Shown: positions 33,357 to 42,327, numbered from the stretch's first letter. The stretch: 64,000 nucleotides of DNA from Flavobacteriales bacterium UBA952 (GCA_002293185.1 DBCS01000008.1:333085-397084); one strand, 5' to 3'. Notes: a model not told the origin generated them from the sequence alone. Translations and numbers: made by a program.

Positions 33357-34334
33357 TTAATGCTTCAGCCAAATCAGCTGCACATCTTCGGGCTCTTGGA
33401 GGCGTTCTGCTAGGCGGTAATGACGTTCTGCGAGAGTGGATAGGTAATCTTGTGCGCGTTTGCCTTGGTCGTTGAGTTCTTGGAGCTTATCAATATTCCA
33501 AAACTTGACCAAGTGGTCAATGATTTGCGCATAATCAAGACTGGTATACACACCGATCTTTTGAGTAATACTTGCGTAGTTTTTGTAATAGTTATGCTGT
33601 GTGCCGAAGTCCATGAGGCTTGCTGGCATCACAATTTTTTTCTTCATCATGGCCATAAAGGCCGAAAGGCCACCATTTGGATCGATTTCCATGATTTTAC
33701 TCATAAAAAATTTATAAGCACGCTCGTGCAAGGCTTCTTCGCCAGCAATGGTATTGCAAATTTTAGTCAAGATGGTATCGCCAGCTTTGGCAGCTAGTTT
33801 ACCCGTATTGACATGCGATATCTTGGTTGCACGCTCTTGAAAAGAAGTGTAAATGAGTCCGTAATAAGGGTTGGCGTCTGTCCTTAAATCTACGCCGTTG
33901 TGTATGAGTTGTTGAATACTTTGCTCCACTGCACGCATGTCAACTCGACCACTTAAATATAAATACTTATTGAGGAGGTCGCCATGACGGTTTTCTTCTG
34001 CCGTCCAGAGCCTAGACCAACGTACCCAAGGGCTCATACTTGACACGTTGCGCTCCTCATTGATGCCTTCTAACAAATTAAAAAAAGTCTGGTAGCTCGG
34101 CAGTGCTTCTTCGGTAATGATATTGCCAATCAAAGAAACCAAAACGGTATCGGGCAAATTGGCCATCCTTAGCTGCAGTGCTTTGATGGTCTCGGGGAAG
34201 TCTTGCTGAGATAAGTCGGGCAGAAAATCTGAGGGTTGCCAGCACTCGGCAGGCAGGTTCATTTTGTCGTCAATGAAAGCCCCGACCTCGGGTTCAATGG
34301 CTTTCAGTACTTCGAGTTGGTGTGGTAAAACCAT
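33357..34334 (-). CDS. acyl-[acyl-carrier-protein] desaturase (soluble diiron)
   Basis: A 325-residue soluble fatty acyl-ACP desaturase of the plant stearoyl-ACP type. The diiron ligands lie in two E-E-x-x-H motifs, TAEENRHGD and IAGEEALHERA. These enzymes insert a double bond into acyl-ACP using O2 and ferredoxin, giving an oxygen-dependent route to unsaturated fatty acids. The start is the ATG at 34334; the in-frame TTG six codons earlier is less likely. The fatty acid synthesis gene fabI lies elsewhere in the window (61.7 kb). Confidence 0.88.
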   Translation of the reverse strand: MVLPHQLEVLKAIEPEVGAFIDDKMNLPAECWQPSDFLPDLSQQDFPETIKALQLRMANLPDTVLVSLIGNIITEEALPSYQTFFNLLEGINEERNVSSMSPWVRWSRLWTAEENRHGDLLNKYLYLSGRVDMRAVEQSIQQLIHNGVDLRTDANPYYGLIYTSFQERATKISHVNTGKLAAKAGDTILTKICNTIAGEEALHERAYKFFMSKIMEIDPNGGLSAFMAMMKKKIVMPASLMDFGTQHNYYKNYASITQKIGVYTSLDYAQIIDHLVKFWNIDKLQELNDQGKRAQDYLSTLAERHYRLAERLQEPEDVQLIWLKH

Positions 34335-34419
34335 TGGAATCCGTCTAGTCAAAAAAGAAACAAAAGTACGTTATTTTGAAGGAATAATCGGCAATAATTT
34401 TAGTCTACGTCGTATCGCT

Positions 34420-35679
34420 TTAATTTTTCTGTTCTTTACCAAGCTCATCAAACTTCTGCTTCATGGTGGGGTTGCCGTGTGTGAGTTTTTTAATCGTGAT
34501 TTCTTCGGCCTTTCCATTGGCGATACGCAGGTTGTTTTCTGACCCAATAAGGTTTTCTTTCACCTTCATAAGCGCAGCAATAGACTTGTCTATTTCTTTG
34601 ATCGCAACGTTGAATTTATCCGAAGCAAGCTGGTAGTTTTTGGCAAAGCCATCTTTGAATTTGTTGAGGCGGTCTTCGAAATCGGTAACATCTATACTTT
34701 GGGCCTTAACCATTGCCAATTCAGTACGGTATTGCAAAGAATTGAGCGCGGCATTGCGCAATAATGTAATAATCGGAATAAAAGCTTGAGGTCGCACCAC
34801 GTACATTTTTGGATAGCGGTAAGATACATCGACAATACCTGCGTTATAGAATTCATTATCCGGCTCGAGCATAGAGACTAATACCGCATATTCGCAGCCT
34901 TTTTTGAGGCGGTCATCATGGAGTTTTTTAAAGAAATCTTCGTTCTTTTTTTTGGCGCCACCGTCTTCTTGTTCATTTTTCATTTCAAACATAATGGAAA
35001 TGAATTCGGTGCCGTCGTCGTCAGACTCTCGGTAGATATAATCTCCTTTGGTGCCGCTAGAAGCATCGTTGTCTTTTTCGAAATAAACGTTTTTAAAGGC
35101 AGTTGGTCGGATTTTATTGAATTCGATTTCACAATGTTGCTCTAGGCTTTCGCCTAGCATTTTGGTAGATAACCTGGCTTTGAAGTCTCGTAGGCTCTGA
35201 ATGGCTTGATCTTTGAGGCGCAGCTCGTCGTCTTTGCGTTCAACTTCTGAGCGCAGTTTTTCTTCCAAAGTAGCCTTCATACTTTGAAGCTCCATGTCTT
35301 TGAGCTTTTTTTCGGTGCTGAGCTCGGCAGCGAGCTTGCTTTTTTCTTGTTCTAGGGCCGTAACGGCATCTTTAATAGCCAAGCTTTTTTGGAGTTCAAA
35401 ATTGCCAATTTGCGCCCGAAGGCCAGCAAGCGCTGTCTCTGCTTTACTGCGCAGCTCAGCGGCTTGTAATTCTTTTTCACGCAATGCTTCTTGGAGTTTT
35501 TCATTGGCCTGTGAGGCAGCAAGTTTGAGCGCTTCTTCTCGTTGGCGTAGTAAATCCTTCTCGCGTTTTTCGAGCTCGATTTCAAACTCGTGGTTTTTAA
35601 CCTGTTTTAGAATTTCGGCATAACCGGCGTCGTCGAGGTTAAATGTTTTGGTGCAATGCGGGCATTTGATTTCGTTCAT
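34420..35679 (-). CDS. DUF2130 domain-containing protein
   Basis: A 419-residue protein from the ATG at 35679. An N-terminal zinc knuckle-like CPHC (residues 5-8) is followed by a long coiled coil (about 30-170) and a DUF2130 domain (about 170-350, with MLGESLEQHCEIEFN, then GTKGDYIYRE and SIMFEMKNE). The latter segment looks like a restriction-endonuclease-like core (E-x-K in FEMKNE), as suggested for this family, but no activity is established. It is one base from the next upstream gene on the same strand if read from the TTG at 35706; from the ATG the gap is 28 bases. Confidence 0.75.
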   Translation of the reverse strand: MNEIKCPHCTKTFNLDDAGYAEILKQVKNHEFEIELEKREKDLLRQREEALKLAASQANEKLQEALREKELQAAELRSKAETALAGLRAQIGNFELQKSLAIKDAVTALEQEKSKLAAELSTEKKLKDMELQSMKATLEEKLRSEVERKDDELRLKDQAIQSLRDFKARLSTKMLGESLEQHCEIEFNKIRPTAFKNVYFEKDNDASSGTKGDYIYRESDDDGTEFISIMFEMKNEQEDGGAKKKNEDFFKKLHDDRLKKGCEYAVLVSMLEPDNEFYNAGIVDVSYRYPKMYVVRPQAFIPIITLLRNAALNSLQYRTELAMVKAQSIDVTDFEDRLNKFKDGFAKNYQLASDKFNVAIKEIDKSIAALMKVKENLIGSENNLRIANGKAEEITIKKLTHGNPTMKQKFDELGKEQKN

Positions 35680-35707
35680 GGGGAGTTGTATTTTGTATAG
35701 TTCCAAT

Positions 35708-36952
35708 CTATTGAACGGGCGCTTCTTGCGCTTCTTGCGCTACGCTGTTTAATGAGTCCGACGATGCGATGGCCTTTTCAACCTTATCGAGATGCACCTT
35801 ATTGCGTTTTTCGAGTTCTTGGACAGGAGTAAAGGGTTGGGTTGTAATTGGAAAGTCTTTCATCATTTCACCACTGTAGTAAAACTCAAAGCAAAGCCCA
35901 CCGAAAGTGTATTCTTTGTCACCGACTTTGAAAGAAGAACCACCAACTTCTGGCTTCTTTTTGGGCTTACTCTTGTCAAACCCAAGATTAAATAGGGTGC
36001 CAACAATTTCTGGCCTGTACGATAAATCAAATCCTTCGCGCTGCCAGTGTGCTTGGTACTGACGTATCAAAAAAGCGGTATACAAGTAAGAATAGAAATG
36101 ATCACCGCCTTTGATGAGGCGCTGAATGGTTTTGTGCTGATGCGCTTTGATGCTATCGACTACCAAACCAGGTGCAGCATCGGTAGTGTTTAAACACTTA
36201 TAAAAGTAGTCGCCCGGATAAAATTTACTGTTTTTATCGACGAGTTGACGCTCTATGCGTAGGGCGGTGTGTTCCAAAATACTTGTAACGCCATAGCCGC
36301 GGTTGTTGGGTAAAATAACTGAATTAAATGGATAAACGTATTGCTTGAAGCGCTCTCTACTTGCATTAAACATGCGCACTTGTTCGCCTACCAAGCACAT
36401 CACGATCATTCTGGATTCGACACCTGCAATTCGAGCTGCTGAATCTATGGCTGCTTTGTCTTTGCGTACAGCATTGCAGAAGGTATTCCAGACGGCATAA
36501 TTGGAGAATTCAAACAATGATGTACGGTCTTTTTTGGCTTTTAGCACTTTTAATTCGGATTGAAAAGATTTGTTGGCTTTTAGCAAGAGCGAGGTGGCAT
36601 TGAACATGCGCTGTGCGATAAAAAGGTCTTTGGATTGGTGGTAGGCTGCACTAATTTTAAGCGCATCGACAGGTTTGTATTTAGCCAACAATCCAATTTT
36701 TTGAAGTAGTAAGTTTTCTTCGTTGTCGAAATTTTGTTGTTTAGCCTTGAGGTCTTTACCGTATTGGCCAGCTAATTTGGAGAAATAGCGGTTGTTGATA
36801 TCGACATTACCACTGGTGTTGGTCCATTTAAATTTAACGGCCAGCGCCGTAATGATCAAAAATATGGCAAACGCAGAGAGCAGGTGAAGAGCTATGTAGT
36901 AGCTAATTTTTAGAAGGCTACGTTTTTTTTTGGTGGGTGCTTGGGGCTCCAT
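35708..36952 (-). CDS. membrane-anchored hypothetical protein
   Basis: A 414-residue protein with a basic N-terminus (PTKKKRSLLK) and a single membrane helix at about 18-43, so the bulk is probably periplasmic. The distal half includes a segment with YRPEIVGTLFNLGF that faintly recalls DUF1402-type or lytic-transglycosylase-like proteins; I cannot confirm this. The C-terminus is low-complexity (repeat of AQEA). It lies upstream of the DUF2130 gene in the same direction. Confidence 0.55.
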   Translation of the reverse strand: MEPQAPTKKKRSLLKISYYIALHLLSAFAIFLIITALAVKFKWTNTSGNVDINNRYFSKLAGQYGKDLKAKQQNFDNEENLLLQKIGLLAKYKPVDALKISAAYHQSKDLFIAQRMFNATSLLLKANKSFQSELKVLKAKKDRTSLFEFSNYAVWNTFCNAVRKDKAAIDSAARIAGVESRMIVMCLVGEQVRMFNASRERFKQYVYPFNSVILPNNRGYGVTSILEHTALRIERQLVDKNSKFYPGDYFYKCLNTTDAAPGLVVDSIKAHQHKTIQRLIKGGDHFYSYLYTAFLIRQYQAHWQREGFDLSYRPEIVGTLFNLGFDKSKPKKKPEVGGSSFKVGDKEYTFGGLCFEFYYSGEMMKDFPITTQPFTPVQELEKRNKVHLDKVEKAIASSDSLNSVAQEAQEAPVQ

Positions 36953-37009
36953 TCAACGGATTGTTTTACAGTGCTGAAAATTACGATATTTTCAGAAAAT
37001 TTTGACCGT

Positions 37010-37050
37010 TTTCCTTTAAATATTAAGGTAAGATATGGTTTCCTTTAAAT
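37010..37050. repeat. pair of 12-bp direct repeats upstream of the L,D-transpeptidase
   Basis: TTTCCTTTAAAT occurs at 37010-37021 and again at 37039-37050, starts 29 bases apart. The region is otherwise noncoding (36953-37140). It may be a regulator binding site; nothing confirms this. Confidence 0.4.
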
Positions 37051-37140
37051 GTTATGGCGAATTATTTTTTTTGTTGTAAATTTCTCAAACACACTCATTT
37101 TCTATTCCAAGCGTTAAATTGTAAAGGATAAAAAAGAACT

Positions 37141-38415
37141 ATGAAACAAGTCTATTTATCAAGATATTTTGTCATCATTGTCAGTTTCTTAGCGTTGATT
37201 ACGGTCGGATGCAGTAGTGCTCCTCCAAAAAAAAACAAGAAATCTTTACCCGTTGATTTTGTCGAGAAAATCATTCACGTTTTGGGTAAGGATAGTTTAG
37301 ACCTGCAACTCGTGCTAAAGATCCCCAAAATTGAAAATAAAAATTACAGTGTTGAACTCCACAACTTAAGTCGAAGTGCACAGCAGCAATGGAAAGATTC
37401 TACCTGGTCTGGCACAAAGCTGGACTCTTGTTTAACACCTTGCCTTCGATTTATTTATCAGCAACCCCATCAAAAGGCTCAAAATGCGACCTATAAATAT
37501 ACCTACAACAATTGGAAGTTAATCGAAGAAAAAACCGGATCAGAAATTGATACCCAAGCATTGTATATAGCGGTCAAAAGAAGCCTCCGCTCTTCGGATA
37601 CCATCATTGATCTAACCAAAGAAGATTTATATGTAAAACCGCGCTTTTCAAAAGATGATGAAGCGCTTAAGAAGGCAAAAAGAGCGCTCAATCTGGCACT
37701 CAATTCCTCAGTTGAATTCAGCTACGGGAGTTCAAGATTTTCTTTAACCAGGGCAAAATTTGCTACTTGGCTCAGTTTAGACGACGACCTCAAACTAAAA
37801 GTTGATCACATCGCCGCTCAAAATTTTATTCAGGACATTGCCCGCGTTATTGAAAAACCCCTCAGTGAAATTCTAGCGCTGCACGAGACGGAGTTTCAAA
37901 CAGACACCCTAATGAATCAAACCTATCCTCGCATGCCAATTTTTCAAGAGGTAGACTTTATTATTAGTGCGCTGCCCAAAGGAAAAGCTGTGCAGCGTTC
38001 AATCGTATTTGTTCCACAGGGGCTACCCAAGGGTTTAAAAGAAGGGCTTAAAGATTTTGTAGAAGTCAGTATTCTCGATCAGAAACTCTGGCTTTTTAAA
38101 GATGGCCAACTCGTTTTAGAGACCAGCGTGGTTACGGGCAATGAAAAATACAACCGTGCAACTCCGAAAGGGCGTTACCACATTTTGCATAAAACAACGG
38201 ACCGGGTACTGCGCGGACCCGGTTATGCCTCATTTGTCAAGTACTGGATGCCTTTTTACCAAGGTTACGGACTGCACGACGCCACCTGGAGACGTCGTTT
38301 TGGAGCAAACATCTATCAAAACGCCGGTTCTCATGGCTGTGTCAATATTCCACCAAAACTGGCTCCTGTGGTCTACAACAATGTTTACGTCGGGATGGAT
38401 GTAATTGTGAGGTAG
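37141..38415 (+). CDS. L,D-transpeptidase (YkuD domain) lipoprotein
   Basis: A 424-residue lipoprotein with lipobox TVGC (cysteine 24). The C-terminal YkuD domain starts near residue 300 (VEVSILDQKLWLFKDGQLV) and has the active-site motif GSHGCVNIPP preceded by GYGLHDA, with catalytic cysteine at about 400. Such enzymes make 3-3 cross-links in peptidoglycan or attach lipoproteins to it. The long middle section (about 60-280) is specific to this protein and helix-rich. Two 12-base direct repeats lie 90-130 bases upstream of the ATG. Confidence 0.85.
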   Translation: MKQVYLSRYFVIIVSFLALITVGCSSAPPKKNKKSLPVDFVEKIIHVLGKDSLDLQLVLKIPKIENKNYSVELHNLSRSAQQQWKDSTWSGTKLDSCLTPCLRFIYQQPHQKAQNATYKYTYNNWKLIEEKTGSEIDTQALYIAVKRSLRSSDTIIDLTKEDLYVKPRFSKDDEALKKAKRALNLALNSSVEFSYGSSRFSLTRAKFATWLSLDDDLKLKVDHIAAQNFIQDIARVIEKPLSEILALHETEFQTDTLMNQTYPRMPIFQEVDFIISALPKGKAVQRSIVFVPQGLPKGLKEGLKDFVEVSILDQKLWLFKDGQLVLETSVVTGNEKYNRATPKGRYHILHKTTDRVLRGPGYASFVKYWMPFYQGYGLHDATWRRRFGANIYQNAGSHGCVNIPPKLAPVVYNNVYVGMDVIVR

Positions 38416-38516
38416 CGATGAAATCTGACCCCAACATTTACAATGCTAGTATGGTCCTAATTTTACAAGAGGTGTGATTCCTATCTAGAAGTAATTAACC
38501 AACATATAAAAGTACT

Positions 38517-38915
38517 TTGAAAATAATTGTCGACATAAATAGCAAAATTGGATTTGGGGAATTGAAGGGGTTATCGTTTTTTGAAATATACAAGTTTAGT
38601 TATTCATATTTGGAATGGTTAATTGCAGAGACAGACCTTGCATTTAAAGATTTGGATGAGTTCTACATGTATGGCAGACCTTTTGACTTGAATAGTTCAT
38701 CATTATCGGTAGAAGCAAATCAAGCGCTTATATCACATGTAACTCAGAACAACAAACCTAGTATTTATAACCATAAAAGAATAAACTACAGGAATATAAA
38801 GTATTTGAAAGAAATTGGCGTACTAGAGTATAAAAATCTAAAAGAGATGGATTACCATTTTCCTGATGAAATTGTTAGAATTAATAGTGAAAAGCTAAAA
38901 TCTCAAATTGAATAG
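38517..38915 (+). CDS. hypothetical protein with an ExoX-like C-terminal-type motif
   Basis: A 132-residue protein. No ATG is available: an in-frame stop lies 19 bases upstream, and TTG at 38517 is the only ordinary start before residue 50. Residues about 11-45 (GFGELKGLSFFEIYKFSYSY, then LEWLI) resemble the G-K-x-K-G-x-x-x-x-E-I-x-x-x-x-P-x-Y-L-E-W pattern of exodeoxyribonuclease X-type C-terminal domains, though without the proline. The gene is strongly AT-rich compared with the flanks and overlaps the next ORF by 8 bases. Function unknown. Confidence 0.5.
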   Translation: MKIIVDINSKIGFGELKGLSFFEIYKFSYSYLEWLIAETDLAFKDLDEFYMYGRPFDLNSSSLSVEANQALISHVTQNNKPSIYNHKRINYRNIKYLKEIGVLEYKNLKEMDYHFPDEIVRINSEKLKSQIE

Positions 38916-39573
38916 TTTAATTTGGTATTGTAAAAGTAAATTTGAATCTGTGAATAATCAAAATAATTGGGAATTAGAAGCTAAGCTTGAGTTAATTGCG
39001 TTACGCTTTCTAAATATCGTTGGTGAGGACGAAAAGTTTGAGGAGTCAGTAGATCTTGCTGATGAGCTAATCAATCAAATAATGATTAATATCAATGATG
39101 TTTTCAAAAATATACCATCAACTGGGAATTTTGGTATTGCATTGCATAGCATTCTCTCAAACAAAATAATTAGTGAGCCTTCGAAAAAAATCATTGTTAG
39201 ATTAATAAGTTATTGGGCAATATCTAATCATTTAAAACAAGATGACATCCCATTATTGAGATACAATCGTGCGATTGGTCTATATTCAGATAGGTCTATT
39301 TTTTATGAATTGTACAAAAAGACAATTACCGGTAATATGTTTACTCCAAACTACCAAATTGAAATGTCAACAGCTGAAAATACAGTAGATATGCTTTTTA
39401 TGTTTGATCTATTTTTAATAAAAGACCATTCAGCTCATTTTAATGATGTTTTCAAAGATTTAAATAAGGAGTTTGGTACCCCAATGTTTGGCTTTAATTC
39501 AAATAATTATTATATTGAAACACATGATAAACTAATGAGCCTTATAAAAAGCAAGTTTATCAAAATGGACTAA
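38908..39573 (+). CDS. hypothetical protein, AT-rich ORFan
   Basis: A 221-residue protein if read from the TTG at 38908, or 207 from the GTG at 38950; no early ATG exists. It overlaps the preceding gene by 8 bases and is probably translationally coupled to it. Composition is Asn/Ile/Lys-rich, all soluble, with mixed helices. I recognise no family. The AT-rich codon use and isolation between an L,D-transpeptidase and a coiled-coil gene suggest lateral acquisition of the two-gene unit. Confidence 0.55.
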   Translation: MNSLIWYCKSKFESVNNQNNWELEAKLELIALRFLNIVGEDEKFEESVDLADELINQIMININDVFKNIPSTGNFGIALHSILSNKIISEPSKKIIVRLISYWAISNHLKQDDIPLLRYNRAIGLYSDRSIFYELYKKTITGNMFTPNYQIEMSTAENTVDMLFMFDLFLIKDHSAHFNDVFKDLNKEFGTPMFGFNSNNYYIETHDKLMSLIKSKFIKMD

Positions 39574-39814
39574 ATACAAATGACCATGAAACAATTTACT
39601 CTTTGGTTCAGATGATATTTTAGACTCATATAAGTTTTTGAACTTAATTGTTTCTTTTAATTAAGAAAGTAATTTTGAGGAACGGATTTAACCTTATCCA
39701 AGTCTTTTTTGCCTTTTCCAAATAATTACCTACTAATCCCACCCTGGTCTATTATCAATACCTCGATCGGTTTTGCGATTTGATAGCGGATCTGTCACTA
39801 CCTTTTATATTTCT

Positions 39815-39822
39815 TATATTTG
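39815..39822 (+). promoter_or_regulatory. -7 element upstream of the coiled-coil protein gene
   Basis: TATATTTG, a perfect TAnnTTTG match, 15 bases before the ATG at 39838. No clear -33 box. The rest of 39574-39837 shows only an AT-rich 7-bp inverted repeat (39643-39665) and no convincing gene. Confidence 0.45.
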
Positions 39823-39837
39823 GCATAAACCATACTC

Positions 39838-40269
39838 ATGAAGCCAACTTTCGTCTTTCTGTTTTATATTTTGTGTAGCTGCTTGTCGGTATTTGGGCAA
39901 TCCAAAGAAACACTCAATCTAGAAATTACCAACCTCAAAGCACAGGTTCAAACGCTCGATCAAAAAAATCAAGAGTTGGTGGTCAAGACCGCCACCCTCC
40001 AAAAAGATATCGAATTTCTGCAGCGCCAAATAGACGAACTCAGGGTTCAAGCCCTGCGCCAACCCTCTCAAATGCCAGCGGCAGGCAACCCACCTACACC
40101 AACAAATTACCCAAATCAACCTACACAGCAACAAGCACCGCCACCTCCTCCTGCCGCGGTCAAAACCACCGGTCAATTCGGCCGCTGCCGCGCAACTACC
40201 CAGAAGGGCACGCAATGCTCGCGCAATGGCAAATCAAATGGTTATTGTTACCAACATGGAGGGGTGTAG
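39838..40269 (+). CDS. exported coiled-coil protein with DUF5763-like cysteine tail
   Basis: A 143-residue protein: signal peptide (ending SVFGQ), a coiled coil (about 22-75), a Pro/Gln-rich linker with PPPPP, and a C-terminal module GRCRATTQKGTQCSRNGKSN plus GYCYQHGG. The three cysteines and histidine resemble the DUF5763 zinc-like motif found in many phage and cellular proteins. The signal peptide implies that the module works outside the cytoplasm. Function unknown. Confidence 0.65.
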   Translation: MKPTFVFLFYILCSCLSVFGQSKETLNLEITNLKAQVQTLDQKNQELVVKTATLQKDIEFLQRQIDELRVQALRQPSQMPAAGNPPTPTNYPNQPTQQQAPPPPPAAVKTTGQFGRCRATTQKGTQCSRNGKSNGYCYQHGGV

Positions 40270-40283
40270 GGGATTCTTTTTAA

Positions 40284-41435
40284 CTAGCCTCTACTTTTAA
40301 TAATTTGGCGAATAGAGAACAAGATCAAGATGGCGGCAATCAGGATAATTGCTACAAATGCATAGCGTCCTTCTTGGTAGTATTCCGAACGATTTGATTC
40401 TTTTTCTGCTTTTTCTTCGGCTAACAGCCCTTCAGCCAAAGTTACTTTTTCAGAGAATAAACCCATGTACTTGCCGAAGATTTCACCAGCATTTTTCTCT
40501 GTTAACTTGTAATCTTTACTCGCGAAGAATTCTTCGGTCGCCTTTTTGAGGTCTTCATTGCTAAGGTAACTTCCTAAAACAATTCTAGCCACATAATGCG
40601 CTTGTTCTTTTTCTTTGAACTTCACTTTGTTTTTGAGTTTTGCTAGGGCATTATTGGCAATTTCAAAGCGCTCTTGGGTAAGTGAATCACTTTGACCAAT
40701 ACTCAAGTATGAACTGAATTCACTCCAATCGTCGTTTTCACCATAGGGATCATGGAGGTAAGGCTTGCGGTCTACCTTTTTGAAAGTGGCAGCTAAATCT
40801 TTAACCGCTTGTGGCGTCAATTCACCAGCATAAATTAAGTAGCTCTTGAAATAATCTCGCAATAGATCGGTGGATTCCTTTTTAGATGAATATGCAATCA
40901 ATGCCTTGGCCAAATTCAAGACCTTGATTTTTTCTGAATACTGCAATGAATCAATGCCTTTGGCCTCATAAATGTCTTCTAAAATATTGGGAATGGCATC
41001 GCGATTCTTTTCAAAAACTTTGTATTTGGTTTCTATGCGGCGGTAGTCCGTATATGAAAAACCCCAATAAGGGTCGTAGGCTTCATACGGAACATAACTA
41101 AATTCGCTTTTCGATATAGAATCACCTAAATCCTCCCATTCTGCAGCTGGCATGGCCCCCTTAAGGCCCTTGAGTGCTTTATTGTAATCAGCTAAAGTGG
41201 CTTTATCTATGTCATTGGTGATATCAAAATCGTAATCGATTCGCGAACGGTCAAATTCAATTTTTGAAATCGAAACTTCTTCTCTTGACGATGGCCTCAA
41301 ATTCCATAAGTACTGAACAATGGTGTAAGACAAAATCAAGAAGAATATCAAGGAAATAACTTGCCAAGATCGTTTGCCATAGCGAAAGAGATAGTCTTCC
41401 TCGAAGGAATTTAGAAATTTTTTGAGCTTGTTCAT
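40284..41435 (-). CDS. two-helix membrane protein (hypothetical)
   Basis: A 383-residue protein with a membrane helix near the N-terminus (about 24-45) and another at the C-terminus (about 357-376), leaving a 310-residue hydrophilic, helix-rich middle domain probably in the periplasm. It is rich in Tyr, Asp, Glu and Lys. No family recognised. Monocistronic, convergent with the coiled-coil protein gene with a 14-base gap. Confidence 0.6.
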   Translation of the reverse strand: MNKLKKFLNSFEEDYLFRYGKRSWQVISLIFFLILSYTIVQYLWNLRPSSREEVSISKIEFDRSRIDYDFDITNDIDKATLADYNKALKGLKGAMPAAEWEDLGDSISKSEFSYVPYEAYDPYWGFSYTDYRRIETKYKVFEKNRDAIPNILEDIYEAKGIDSLQYSEKIKVLNLAKALIAYSSKKESTDLLRDYFKSYLIYAGELTPQAVKDLAATFKKVDRKPYLHDPYGENDDWSEFSSYLSIGQSDSLTQERFEIANNALAKLKNKVKFKEKEQAHYVARIVLGSYLSNEDLKKATEEFFASKDYKLTEKNAGEIFGKYMGLFSEKVTLAEGLLAEEKAEKESNRSEYYQEGRYAFVAIILIAAILILFSIRQIIKSRG

Positions 41436-41666
41436 AGTAGACTTTATTTTAGGTTAAGTCTAATTTATTACTTTTCAGCTTAGTCTAAAAAAATTAAAAC
41501 GTTTTATTAGGAGAAACCCTACTTTCCCTATTTTGATGCGCTGAATAAGCCTCATCTTGTAGTAATTTGAGTTGAAAAATGGATGTAGGGTAGGGGTGTT
41601 TCATGGCGCTGTTTATTTTTTTCCGATATTATTGTAAATTAGTACGTATTCAATAACGAAGTTCAC

Positions 41667-42062
41667 ATGAAAATCTTATACTTTTTTATCTTGATTTTGC
41701 TTCCTTTAATGAGTGAAGCTCAAGCGCATTTAGGCGAGTCTTTTTCTGGTCTAGAGAGCAGATATCCTGACCTTACTTTTGAAGTTGAAACGACCAATGA
41801 CGGAACCATATATACCACCGCACAGCAGTTATTTGGTACTTTTATTTATTATTTTGACGGTGAAACTGGTCTTACCAATTTATGTGTTCAAATCCCAGAT
41901 GACCTACAAGCCTTAAACGCACAGGTAGAAATTTATAATAAGAAATATGTCATTATTTCTGAAACCTCCTGGAAAGCTTATCTTGACGGAGGCAGCACTA
42001 TGGAGATCAATCTGATTTACAATGAAGAATACGAAACTTATATTTTCTATTATACCTTCTAG
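41667..42062 (+). CDS. small secreted protein (hypothetical)
   Basis: A 131-residue protein with a signal peptide (ending MSEAQA). The mature part is short and beta-rich with aromatic strands (GTFIYYFDGETG, KYVIISETSW, EYETYIFYYTF). It carries an NDGTIYTTAQ segment that echoes NDGNFYTTAH in the protein at 42926-43303. No family recognised. The 231 bases upstream (41436-41666) contain no clear gene; a TAAATTAG box lies about 25 bases before the ATG. Confidence 0.55.
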   Translation: MKILYFFILILLPLMSEAQAHLGESFSGLESRYPDLTFEVETTNDGTIYTTAQQLFGTFIYYFDGETGLTNLCVQIPDDLQALNAQVEIYNKKYVIISETSWKAYLDGGSTMEINLIYNEEYETYIFYYTF

Positions 42063-42148
42063 ATGAATGATAATAGGCTTTATCTTCAAAAATTGAATAA
42101 GCAAAATGGAGAGTGTTTGTTTTTTCTGATGCCTCAGCAACCAATTTC

Positions 42149-42268
42149 CTAAAACCCCCTGGGAGCAGCCTCAAAATACGTGTTGCCCTGCCAATCCTTC
42201 TTATAGGTCTGAGAGAATACTGCTGATGAAAGAGAAATTGAAAACAGGAGTAAAAGTAGATTTTTCAT
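42149..42268 (-). CDS. 39-residue secreted peptide or gene remnant
   Basis: A short frame: ATG at 42268, a clean signal peptide (MKNLLLLLFSISLSSAVFSQ) and a 19-residue tail TYKKDWQGNTYFEAAPRGF before a TAG. The signal sequence is convincing, but the mature part is very short, so this may be a small secreted peptide or the truncated front of a larger exported protein. It lies between two other small secreted-protein genes. Confidence 0.4.
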   Translation of the reverse strand: MKNLLLLLFSISLSSAVFSQTYKKDWQGNTYFEAAPRGF

Positions 42269-42327
42269 AACAAGTAATTTTAGGGAAGTTACGATTAAAT
42301 ATTGACCAAATATCGGGCTGCAATCTT

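Noticed and set aside
35716..35740. Short tandem repeat gcgcttctt
   Set aside because: Codes for the AQEAQEA tail of the membrane-anchored protein; low-complexity coding sequence only.
39643..39665. AT-rich inverted repeat CTTAATT/AATTAAG
   Set aside because: Seven A/T-dominated pairs with a 9-base loop in AT-rich DNA; expected by chance.
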